From Gracilariopsis chorda (Eukaryota; Rhodophyta; Florideophyceae; Gracilariales; Gracilariaceae), in assembly GCA_003194525.1 (NCBI GenBank), contig NBIV01000024.1:1-64000 (forward strand): a stretch of DNA of 64,000 nucleotides. The letters run 5' to 3'. Made by a program: the position numbers and the translations under genes. Under the pieces are notes generated by a model that had not been told where the DNA came from, did no database searches, and was given only the letters and a program-made list of their open reading frames with translations. Below, in pieces: positions 41,076 to 49,488 of this stretch (position 1 is the stretch's first letter; each line of letters opens with the position of its first letter).

Positions 41076-41966
41076 TTACTTGGGTCGGCCCCATTCCACA
41101 TCTTTGTGCAGAAAGACGGCGTCTTCATACAGCTTTCCATTGGCCTCACCCTCCGGATAGTGTCGTACGTAACCTTTTGACTCCATGAAGGACTGAATGG
41201 GCGGAAGGGTGTCTGCGGTTGTCTCTATTGTGAGAACGTTGATGACAATGTGGTCCCAATCGATACCTTGCAAAACGTTCAGTTCATGGCCTTCGACATC
41301 TAAGCTCATGTAGTCAACTTTCTTCATCTTGTGCTTCTTAGCGGCTTCCTCTAAGGTCGTACACATTTGTCTAACAAGTGGGGGACTCACGCCTTGCCTT
41401 TTTAACGCGGCTCGGCTCTTGTTCGTATCCCAGACTCCAGAAAGGCCAGCATGTAAGGCAAATGTTACACTCTTCCCGTCCCTATCTGTGACACAAGTTG
41501 GTAGTATCTCACATGTACGGTACTTGTAAAGACCGCTTAAGTAAGTCGGGTTCGCCTCCACGCACAAACCAGACCAGCCTAAGCAAGCATCCATGAAGTA
41601 TGTATTACTGATGGAGACTGGGTAGTTTGCAGCCACATCCATATAAATTCCACGACGAGTTAAATGGGAAAAGTGGTTCGTGTAAAGGTAGTAATCTTGC
41701 TTCATCTGAGAAAAGAAAGTTGGATTTCCATCGGAACATAGCTTTGTTTCTGGATCAAAATTGCACTCTGAAGAGTACGGCCGCGGTGAAGAAATGAGAG
41801 CACGGCAAAAGGAAGGGGTTTTTGAGAAATGCCATGGCGTTTGTACTGGTAGAGATGACGGTGGTGGTGTATTCGCGGAAGGAATAGCACTGGCAAACGT
41901 CGTGAAAGCGAAAAAGACGAGGCACAAGTTCAGCATTCGGACGTAGTTCGACATCTTGGCGGTCAT
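41076..41966 (-). CDS. Secretory FkbM-family methyltransferase
   Basis: The 296-residue protein starts with a signal peptide or anchor (residues ~9-27, RMLNLCLVFFAFTTFASA). The methyltransferase-21/FkbM domain follows: FSQMKQDYYLYTNHF, the SAM-binding GIYMDVAANYPVSISNTYF, the acidic strand end GLCVEANPTYL and the late motif VDYMSLDVEGHELNVLQGIDW. FkbM enzymes O-methylate sugars and other hydroxyls. A secretory location suggests a glycan or wall substrate, which is inference. Start codons at 41966 and 41954 both give the same signal peptide. Confidence 0.8.
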   Translation of the reverse strand: MTAKMSNYVRMLNLCLVFFAFTTFASAIPSANTPPPSSLPVQTPWHFSKTPSFCRALISSPRPYSSECNFDPETKLCSDGNPTFFSQMKQDYYLYTNHFSHLTRRGIYMDVAANYPVSISNTYFMDACLGWSGLCVEANPTYLSGLYKYRTCEILPTCVTDRDGKSVTFALHAGLSGVWDTNKSRAALKRQGVSPPLVRQMCTTLEEAAKKHKMKKVDYMSLDVEGHELNVLQGIDWDHIVINVLTIETTADTLPPIQSFMESKGYVRHYPEGEANGKLYEDAVFLHKDVEWGRPK

Positions 41967-42937
41967 ATCTGTCGCTAGTTGTCTTCATCCCTTCGTGAAC
42001 TTCCGTTTAAGAATCCTTTAGTAACAAAAAGAAGCCTAGACTCGCTGGCCCCCCTCGTTCGAATTGGTCACGGTGAAGCTCTACAAAATGAGCGTTTAAC
42101 GATGATACTACTAAGGCCTTGCGCTCCACAAGTTCGATAATTAATCTCATTGTGCCACGACCTACGTTCATAGGGTTAATTGAACTTCAGGCCAATGAGC
42201 TTGAGGGGTTGCCTTGTTCCTTATGCCCCTTGCTCTGTGCTCACATTAGTTATGAAGTGCTGAATCGATTGAAGAAGTCCATCTTGTGAGTGTCAGCCCA
42301 TTGGGCTAAGGGGTTGACAAGATTATCCTTGTAACTCTTTAGGCTTCCTTTACCATACTTCACACGACTTGTATTGCTACAAGTACGGCAAAGAGCCCTG
42401 TAAGGCTTTCGAGTGATTGACCAGACGCCGAATTTGGGATGCAAATTGCGGTGATAGTCGGCCCCTCCCATTTTCTAATGATCGCTAGCATGGCAAAGGG
42501 TTGGCAATCTATCCTTATCGCTTCTTTAGAGCATCGCCCACAATCTAAAGGGTCTACGGAATGGATTCGACAAAAATCTTTTTGGGGTGCGGACGACCGC
42601 AAAGCTGATAGGGTAGGCATAAGCTGTGCGGTGCGTAGTGTAGGTGGACAGATCTGTAGACTCGAAACTGGCCGCCTTCAACCACAAGATAAATTAATAT
42701 GCAAAAACTGTGCTCGGTGAATGGTGGACGGTGGCCTGTACGCTGACCATGCATCTGACACGCCATTATGCGTAGGAACCATTCTACTGTTGGTACCGCT
42801 AGCAATTAACCCTTTCCTTTGTACACGCCATGGCATTTCATCATGTCATAGGCAATGACTCTCAGCAGCGGCACTGGCATTGAGGAAGGCCATCGTCGGA
42901 ACTACCTTATATCCTGTCCACTTTGCAAAGCGTTTCC
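41967..42937. other. Intergenic with unassigned fragment
   Basis: A 970-base interval. Overlapping frames at 42250-42805 on the minus strand show scattered Cys motifs (CRIHSVDPLDCGRC; LCRTC) that may be a degraded transposase zinc finger, but I cannot name it. The right end holds the promoter of the lipase gene. Confidence 0.3.
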
Positions 42938-44239
42938 ATGCAGGCTTTCACCCCGCACCAACTTTCCAGACTATCCTTCTCTTCAAGGGCACTGTATTCT
43001 GCATCGCAAAAGGTCGTGAAGTCGCCATCAATCGTTTTTGCTCCTCGTTTCAAAATGTCTGAAAGACCGGCTGGCCAGTATGGCGTATCGGTAGTTGACG
43101 TGAGTCTTCCTCCTTTACGCGCACGTCTGTTCTACCCGACAGCCAATTCGTCTGTGAGCGCCCTTCAAGCTCCCTGGTTGCCACCGTCTGAGTCGTTTCC
43201 ACATGAGACTATCACAAATGTCCTTCGTTTTGCCAACATCCCATTCGCATCAGCACTAGCTATGCCACTACACACTGTTGGAACTAGGACACTTCCTGCT
43301 GCGTACGGAGCGCCGCTACTGCCATCTCAGACCATTTCTGAGCTACCTGTGCATATCTTTTCTCATGGACTCGGAGGTTCTACTGGTGGGTACAACCACG
43401 TATGCATGGAACTTGCTTCGTGTGGACACGTCGTCTTCGCCCCCGAGCATTCTGACGGCAGTGCGTTTCTCGCAAGGGTTGGTGGGGAGGAAATTGGGTA
43501 TGCTCGATACAACCCGTTGTCACATGGACCATCCGAGTTAGGCTTCAGGCGCTCACAACTACGTACCAGAGTGACAGATCTGGAGCAAACTCTTCGGAAC
43601 ATCCAAAGCTTAAACAGCGGCGAACAGTCCTTACAAACATTACCTGGATCACCAAGAGCACCGTCTTTTGTCGGAAGACTGAACTTAGAGAACTTACATG
43701 TATGTGGACACTCCTTCGGTGGAGCAACAGTTCTTGCTTTTGCCAAGAAGACAAGGGTGAACGCGGTAATATGCCTTGACGCATGGTTACGTTCGCTACT
43801 GCCAGAAGTGCGCAATTTGGATGTTGGCGCCGCCAAATTATTGTTCGTGGACCAGGAATTATCCAACATGCGTGAGAGCATTACTGCAAGGGAACGGTTA
43901 CCCCGAATGTCGCAACGCGCAATTTGCGACGCAGTTTTGGTGGAGGAAGCAACACACAACAACGCCTCAGACTTCGCGCTGAGAGTTCCCAAATGGATTG
44001 CAATTGCGGCTGGAATGACTAAACGGGGTAGCGATCCTTTGCTGCTCCTCAAGAGACAAGGTCAAGTTGTATTGGAATTCTTGCATGGTGACTGGAGAGA
44101 ATTCCGGGAGCGCATCGGTAATGGGGATGTACCGGGGATACGCCTGGCGCCACTGGGAAAGGCAAGATGCCTAGGCTCCTATAATGAAGTTGAGGCAGAC
44201 AAACCACGAGCCCAAGCAGAAGTCGCGGCCGCCGAATAG
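42938..44239 (+). CDS. PAF-acetylhydrolase-like (group VII PLA2) lipase
   Basis: The 433-residue protein starts at the ATG at 42938; the first ~40 residues are Ser/Arg-rich and may be a targeting peptide, and the conserved part begins at MSERPAGQYGVSVVDVSLPPL. It has an alpha/beta-hydrolase fold with the PAF-AH pattern: RLFYPT, LPVHIFSHGLGGSTGGYNHV (oxyanion region), nucleophile elbow GHSFGG near residue 257, acid in CLDAW near 280, and histidine in EEATHNNASDF near 337. The family cleaves short or oxidised sn-2 acyl chains of phospholipids. The C-terminal ~50 residues are unlike the family. Confidence 0.82.
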   Translation: MQAFTPHQLSRLSFSSRALYSASQKVVKSPSIVFAPRFKMSERPAGQYGVSVVDVSLPPLRARLFYPTANSSVSALQAPWLPPSESFPHETITNVLRFANIPFASALAMPLHTVGTRTLPAAYGAPLLPSQTISELPVHIFSHGLGGSTGGYNHVCMELASCGHVVFAPEHSDGSAFLARVGGEEIGYARYNPLSHGPSELGFRRSQLRTRVTDLEQTLRNIQSLNSGEQSLQTLPGSPRAPSFVGRLNLENLHVCGHSFGGATVLAFAKKTRVNAVICLDAWLRSLLPEVRNLDVGAAKLLFVDQELSNMRESITARERLPRMSQRAICDAVLVEEATHNNASDFALRVPKWIAIAAGMTKRGSDPLLLLKRQGQVVLEFLHGDWREFRERIGNGDVPGIRLAPLGKARCLGSYNEVEADKPRAQAEVAAAE

Positions 44240-45082
44240 CGTTGCTGAGTAAGCTGCAGGACGTGATATAGTAGCGAACGTCACTGACACTTTTGAAAGC
44301 AATTGGAGTAGAGATAAAATGAGCTATGTGAACAAGCGGACAAACGAGGAAGAGCTGCAGTTTTGATGAACGAGGAGGTATATAGTTTTTATAGGAGAGG
44401 CGGTTTAACGTCTAAGCGCTCCCTTCAATGACAAAGCCCTGCCCGAAATGCTTCCCATGTTGTGGAGTAGAGAATCTACTCCGTACCATGACGTAGACAC
44501 CTCTACTGGAGAGGAGTGTACGACAGGGTATTTGTCGGGAGCGTATACAACTATCTTGTCATGCAGGTGAATGCCGCTGGTGCTATATTTCGCTCCACTT
44601 AACCCCGTGCTTGCCTTTTGCCCGTAAGGGTAGGAGAAGCTACGCCCGGAGGCTGGGATACCTATCTCATCTGTCCACAGGGCGTGAAGCGGAGACGCTC
44701 CGTGCATCCAGGATTCATATCTGAATCGATTCACTGATAGTAAGCGCTTTTATAAGACTGGACCGCCAAGATGCGGTTTTTTGGGGAACTCCTGACGATT
44801 TGTAGAACGGTAATCCGCCTCCAATGCAGCAGTTGACCACCAACGTAAAAAAAATCTGCAAGTTTGCTCATCAGTGCAAGATTTGAGATTTTAACAATCC
44901 TGCGTGCATCTGCATCTGAGCATCATTGGTTGGAACTTCTCGCTCTCACCAAGTCTTCGCCACGGAGTCGTTGTTTGTCCAGCACAACGCCTCTTCCCTT
45001 CGCCGTTCACCGTCTTTCAGGCTAGACATTAGGATACCAGCAGACCGGAACAAGCAAGATCATCGCTTCAACATATTCCAAC
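44240..45082. other. Intergenic, no gene seen
   Basis: The 843 bases between two plus-strand genes hold the promoter of the IPMDH-like gene. No motif or repeat stands out. Confidence 0.4.
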
Positions 45083-46285
45083 ATGTTCGCATTCGTCAAC
45101 CACGTCTTGCCAATTACAAGGCCCCGTCCTCGCACTTCAACGTGTCCGCGCATGGGCCCGGTGAAGGGATCTTCTTCGAATCCGTACAAGATTGCCATTT
45201 TGTCCGGAGATGGTGCCGGCCCGACGATGGCAGATGCTGCAGTTCGAGTTCTGCAAGAGCTGACGAGCTACGCAGAGATTCACTTTGATTTCCAGTATGC
45301 CGACTACGGAGCTTCTGCATATGAGAAGAGCGGTAAACTGGTAACGCCCGAAACCGTGGAGATATGTCGCGAATCAGATGCAGTATTGCGTAGTTATCAG
45401 GGTCTTGCAAGGGGTAAGGGAAAGGACGGCAGCGCCCATTTACAGCTTCGGGATGAGCTCGGCTTGTTTGCTCAGTATCGACCCGTAATAATTTACCCGG
45501 CCCTTGCTGGCCAAAGTACCTTGAGAAAAGAGATTGTTACCAATGTTGATATCATGCTGGTGCGTGAAATCTCCGCCGGTGCGTTGGGAGCAGAAAGCAT
45601 TGTGAAGGAAGAAAGTCAGGTGAGCGAAATCCGATATTCAAAGGATCAAATATCCGCTATAGCCAGTGCTGCTCTACAAATCGCCTTGCAGCGCAATGGA
45701 GACATTTTGAATGTTGACAAGGCCGACGCTCTGTCAATCTCAAGGTTTTGGAGAAGAATTGTGCATGAAACGATTGAATCAGAGGCTAAAGGAAACGACC
45801 GTGTTCGTTTAAATGACATGTATGTTGATGACTTTGTGAGAGAAATCATTTTGCGCCCTGGTGACTTTGACGTTATTGTCACCAGTAACCTCTTCGGTGA
45901 TATTCTTGCCGAGGTGATCGCAGCCTTGGCGGGGCCGCTTCGTTATTCACCTAGCTACTGGGTCAATCGGGAAGGGCTGGGCGTGTTCGGCCCAGCAGAC
46001 ATTTACAACGCCTCTGCTTACCCCGATGAAAACGAAGTGGCATCTCCGATTGCACTCATTAGATCGGCGAGCATGATGCTGAGATATGCACTAGAAGAGC
46101 CTGCTGCTGCAAACATCATTCAGACGGCGCTGAGGAAGAGCATGGAAGAATTAGTCGTACCGCCTCTGAATGGCAATGGTCAACCAAGCATGGGCGCCTC
46201 GGAATACACAGATATTGTGACGAGGAGTATGCAGTTGATGAGGCAGTTCGAACAAGTATGCGATCCGACAGAATGCGGTGAATAG
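45083..46285 (+). CDS. Divergent 3-isopropylmalate-dehydrogenase-like protein
   Basis: The 400-residue protein has a Pro/Arg/Thr-rich N-terminus of ~35 residues, perhaps a targeting peptide. The fold of the LeuB/isocitrate dehydrogenase family is clear: KIAILSGDGAGPTMADAAVRVL, LRDELGLFAQYRPV, ILNVDKADALSISRFWR and DVIVTSNLFGDILAEV. Several key parts are altered. The catalytic Tyr segment (RELTGGIYFG in LeuB) reads REISAGALGAES with no Tyr. The GAVGGPKW loop reads RSYQGLARGKG. The NAD-binding HGSAPDIAGK loop reads IYNASAYPDENE. The catalytic Lys and one Asp remain. It is probably a paralogue with a changed or lost dehydrogenase activity. Confidence 0.75.
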   Translation: MFAFVNHVLPITRPRPRTSTCPRMGPVKGSSSNPYKIAILSGDGAGPTMADAAVRVLQELTSYAEIHFDFQYADYGASAYEKSGKLVTPETVEICRESDAVLRSYQGLARGKGKDGSAHLQLRDELGLFAQYRPVIIYPALAGQSTLRKEIVTNVDIMLVREISAGALGAESIVKEESQVSEIRYSKDQISAIASAALQIALQRNGDILNVDKADALSISRFWRRIVHETIESEAKGNDRVRLNDMYVDDFVREIILRPGDFDVIVTSNLFGDILAEVIAALAGPLRYSPSYWVNREGLGVFGPADIYNASAYPDENEVASPIALIRSASMMLRYALEEPAAANIIQTALRKSMEELVVPPLNGNGQPSMGASEYTDIVTRSMQLMRQFEQVCDPTECGE

Positions 46286-46565
46286 CTCGAGCTCTAGGGG
46301 CGAGCAATTGATAAAACTCCTGTGGCAGACAATGTTTTCACCCGAGCTATGCGTACAATAGGCCAGCGTTGACAAGGGGATGACGATGTTTGCTATACTA
46401 AAAGTTTGAGATATGTTTTGCGGTGGAGCGAGACACGCTGCGAAGTGAAGTGCTGCGAAGTGAAGTATGGAAACATCGTTTACCAAAGATCTATACAATA
46501 TATCAAATGGCGAATGTTTCTTAGCGACATGTGCCTAGGTCGAGTTTGTTTGCCATTGTGCGTTA

Positions 46566-46982
46566 CTACGAGCTTTCGATGATACCAAAAATCACGGCGG
46601 TGAACCACGCAATAGTAAAACTTGCGACCATCAGAGGTGCGAATCCTCCGGGTCGCAACGCGGCTGTTTTGAATACGAAGATCTCCAAAAAGAAGTGCCA
46701 CAGAGCAATCACGTAGGTGGCGAAGGCGAGCCAAAACACGACAGTTTCTTGTCCCCTCTGCGGAGCGAGGAAAAACCCAATTCGAATAGTAGTTGAGGTG
46801 AGTAGCCACGTCGCGTACATGCGTGCAAAAGCTGGATCGGCTGTGCTTGGTACTCGGTTGTACAGCGTCTTGTGCGGGGAGAGAGGTCTGAGATAGGCGC
46901 CAGCGCTAGCCGAAAGTCCTGCCAAACCCGTGACAAGCACCCATATTGGCATGGGAGCGCTGTGGGGGGATAGAACAGACAT
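46566..46982 (-). CDS. Erg28-like ER membrane scaffold protein
   Basis: The 138-residue protein starts at the ATG at 46982; the frame upstream to 47129 looks like leader. Four hydrophobic spans occur: PIWVLVTGLAGLSASAGAY, MYATWLLTSTTIRIGFFLAP, VVFWLAFATYVIALWHFFLE and PLMVASFTIAWFTAVIFG. The pattern, with the TW.L.T..R, F.LA..TY.IA..HF..E.F.F.T blocks, is that of Erg28. In yeast Erg28 tethers the sterol C-4 demethylation enzymes in the ER. Red algae make sterols, so this fits. Confidence 0.8.
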   Translation of the reverse strand: MSVLSPHSAPMPIWVLVTGLAGLSASAGAYLRPLSPHKTLYNRVPSTADPAFARMYATWLLTSTTIRIGFFLAPQRGQETVVFWLAFATYVIALWHFFLEIFVFKTAALRPGGFAPLMVASFTIAWFTAVIFGIIESS

Positions 46983-47358
46983 GGTGTTATTGGGGGCAAT
47001 AGCTTCCGGCGTGGGGCATTGAAAAGAGCACCGGATCTGAATGGCTTTGTTAGAAAGAGACGGCGTTATCCGTACACCCCCGGTATCGGGAGACGACCCT
47101 TCGTTGTGACAGAAGATCCCGAAGAGCACAGCTGCTGTATTAAGGGTTAGGACCGCTAACCCTTTTATTAACCCTGAGTTGTAGTCCGCCGGCTACGTGT
47201 ACTGCAGTACAGTAACTGTACACTGTACAGTACCATGGCGAACCTGTCACTCGGACCTCCGAGTTGGAAGGCTACATACAGTATGTTACTACCCTTTGTA
47301 CTTTCTAGCAAGGCAACATTGTAGATGATCGTCGAAAGTTGGGACGTTGACTTGCTGC
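46983..47358. promoter_or_regulatory. Divergent promoter region, Erg28 and pseudouridine synthase
   Basis: The 376-base interval carries a small hairpin (AAGGGTTAG / CTAACCCTT, about 47141-47163) and a cluster of palindromic ACTGTAC/GTACAGT motifs at about 47199-47233. It is the probable promoter of both genes. Confidence 0.4.
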
Positions 47359-48690
47359 ATGTGCATTCACTCGTTCTTGTTCGGAGGCGTTGCGATTATT
47401 ACGTTCGGTGGATCGTCACGATACACATCTCTCGTGAGAGCTGCAAGGTGGTCACGGAAAAGAGTAGTGCACCACAATCAGTTAAGAATGTGCCGACGCG
47501 AGTTAGCCAAGCGTGCTCCTCCCCAGGATGCTGCAAACATGGTTGAACGAAACAGATATACTCCCTGGGACTTGAACAGTGTACTTTCTGAGCCGATAGG
47601 AATGGACGAAACAGCAGTACAGACGTACGCTCCACATGGAGATGGTGATGAAGATAATCCCATCACATATCACGTGATAACCCCAGTGGGGCTAGCAAGA
47701 ACGGCAACGCTGCAGCAGCATCTCGAGAGCCACACCGATCTAAGCGCATGTAGAATAAAGGAGCTGACACAATTGGGAGCGGTGTATGTTCGCGCTTCAG
47801 AATATAACGTGCGCACAAGTCCACGTCCAATTCGACAAACGGCAGAGCAGCTACAGTGTCATCTCCCCGCGCGCACTCCCATCTACGTGCGCGTATACGC
47901 GAGGCCGAAGCGACATGCAGCGGTGACGTCGTTTGCGGTGTTGAGTCGGACGGATTTGTACGTAGCAGTATGCAAACCGGGCGGAATTCCGGCGGTGCCT
48001 ACGAGAGATAATGCGGTTGAGAACTTGCTGAGAATGACGGAAGAACGGGTGAATGTGAGGGCAAATAGTTTGTGCATAACAACTCGACTTGACTCGTGCA
48101 CGACTGGGGTTTCATTGATGACGTGGGCGGAGCATTCTGGTGAGATTAACGCGTTTCTGAAGCAATGTGAGAAACGGTACTTGGTGTGGACGAGGAAGAG
48201 TGTGCGAGAAGGAGTGATGCTGGACTGGTACTACAAGAGAGCACGTCTTGCAGCAGGTGCGTTGGAAACTGCACTGCTCAGACGGTATGACGGAGAAACG
48301 GAGGGTGGCGAGGGCTTCGCATTGGTGAAACTGGTTGTTGAGAGTTGTGAAAGTATTGAGGGGGGGTTTGTGTCGAGAGTGAGACTGGTGACTGGGAAAA
48401 CTCACCAGATTCGGCTGCAGTTTGCGGCGAGGGGAGCTGTGGTTAACGGGGATGCAAAGTATGATGGGATGGAAGGGCGGATCTATGGGGGAGTTGGGGT
48501 GCTTGGGCAGGATGCGAAGGTGATTGGTCTGCACGCTGCGGAGATTAGGGGGAGGCTGCGGGGGGAGGAGGTGCATATTGCGGCGGACTGGAGGATGCGG
48601 GGCGATGATCCGAGCTGTTTGGATGTGGAGTGTGCGTCGCAGGTTGCGACGGGGGTGGGAGCGGGAACTGCGGGTGGGTTTGTAAGTTAG
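47359..48690 (+). CDS. RluA-type RNA pseudouridine synthase
   Basis: The enzyme isomerises uridine to pseudouridine in RNA. From the ATG at 47359 it has 443 residues; the first ~60 are basic and hydrophobic and may target an organelle, and an ATG at 47539 would give a shorter form. Features are an S4-like N-terminal part (CRIKELTQLGAVYVRAS), motif I YVAVCKPGGIPAVP, motif II with the catalytic Asp near residue 242 (TTRLDSCTTGVSLM), YLVWTRKSV, and the late motif VRLVTGKTHQIRLQFA. Motif II usually starts with HRLD; here it is TRLD. The gene is divergent from the Erg28 gene. Confidence 0.85.
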   Translation: MCIHSFLFGGVAIITFGGSSRYTSLVRAARWSRKRVVHHNQLRMCRRELAKRAPPQDAANMVERNRYTPWDLNSVLSEPIGMDETAVQTYAPHGDGDEDNPITYHVITPVGLARTATLQQHLESHTDLSACRIKELTQLGAVYVRASEYNVRTSPRPIRQTAEQLQCHLPARTPIYVRVYARPKRHAAVTSFAVLSRTDLYVAVCKPGGIPAVPTRDNAVENLLRMTEERVNVRANSLCITTRLDSCTTGVSLMTWAEHSGEINAFLKQCEKRYLVWTRKSVREGVMLDWYYKRARLAAGALETALLRRYDGETEGGEGFALVKLVVESCESIEGGFVSRVRLVTGKTHQIRLQFAARGAVVNGDAKYDGMEGRIYGGVGVLGQDAKVIGLHAAEIRGRLRGEEVHIAADWRMRGDDPSCLDVECASQVATGVGAGTAGGFVS

Positions 48691-49415
48691 CAGTGCTACG
48701 TGTACGAGGGTACTGTAGTGGGGTGGAGAAGTATCGGAGTTGGAGACGGGTTTTGCAGTTTGTACCGAAGGTAGTCGAAGCGGAATGACATGAACATTAC
48801 GGTTCGGGTGCGGTGGTTCACCACAACTTGGGGAGTCATGCGTACGCACGAAACGAGATGTGATGCGAGTGTCTATCGGACCGCTGACCTCATATGAGGT
48901 CAAAACAATCAACTTTACGTTTAATTTTAGTTATTTTGATCGGAATTTTTTGCCTTTTGTAGTCCGTACAAGTTATGCAACATGTTTTTGTATAGCAAAA
49001 ATTCTAAGCTTCTGTTGTTTATGCTAGGTGAGAAGCAGAAACTTAAGACAACCAAATGGGTTGATAGAGATGTGCTTGTGAAATATGGCTAATTTACTAC
49101 AGAGCTTCAGAAAACCGGCTTTTTTGATATCAAAAACGTACTTTTGATTCAAAAACACCGTTTCTGACGCGTGTATGAAAGGTTCAAAACCTTCAAAAAA
49201 TAATCATTTGGCAACATTACATCCGGGCGGATAGACACGAGGTGTGATGCTCGTCGAAGTGACACGCAGTGTTGGGACACGTGGCTCCGAGCGAAGCGAA
49301 ACGCAGCGAAGCGAAACGCAGCCAAGTGAAGCGCGCAACTCGCGCCGACACGCTGAGACAACTCATCAAATAGCGTCGCGTACAGGTCCCCCTCCAGCAA
49401 GGGTCAGCGCGATCG
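48691..49415. other. AT-rich intergenic stretch before tRNA-Ala
   Basis: A markedly AT-rich block (about 48900-49210) lies between GC-rich flanks. It starts with an 18-base perfect palindrome (48885-48902) and is followed by a 15-base tandem repeat (about 49289-49330). No gene is seen. Confidence 0.45.
48885..48902. repeat. Perfect 18-base palindrome
   Basis: TGACCTCATATGAGGTCA reads the same on both strands. It marks the left edge of the AT-rich block. Confidence 0.8.
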
Positions 49416-49488
49416 GGGTCTGTAGCTCAATTGGTAGAGTGCTCGCTTAGCATGCGAGAGGTACCGGGATCGAAGCCCGGCAGATCCA
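49416..49488 (+). tRNA. tRNA-Ala (anticodon AGC)
   Basis: The 73-base sequence folds as a normal tRNA without intron. The acceptor stem pairs GGGTCTG with CAGATCC, with discriminator A. The A box reads TAGCTCAATTGG. The anticodon stem CTCGC/GCGAG encloses the loop TTAGCAT with anticodon AGC at 49449-49451. The T arm carries the B-box-like GGGATCGAAGCCC. A TTTT run at 49503-49506 can end pol III transcription. CCA is not encoded. Confidence 0.95.

Noticed and set aside
42250..42805. Cys-containing frames suggesting a transposase zinc finger
   Set aside because: The motifs are scattered over different frames and I cannot match a family.
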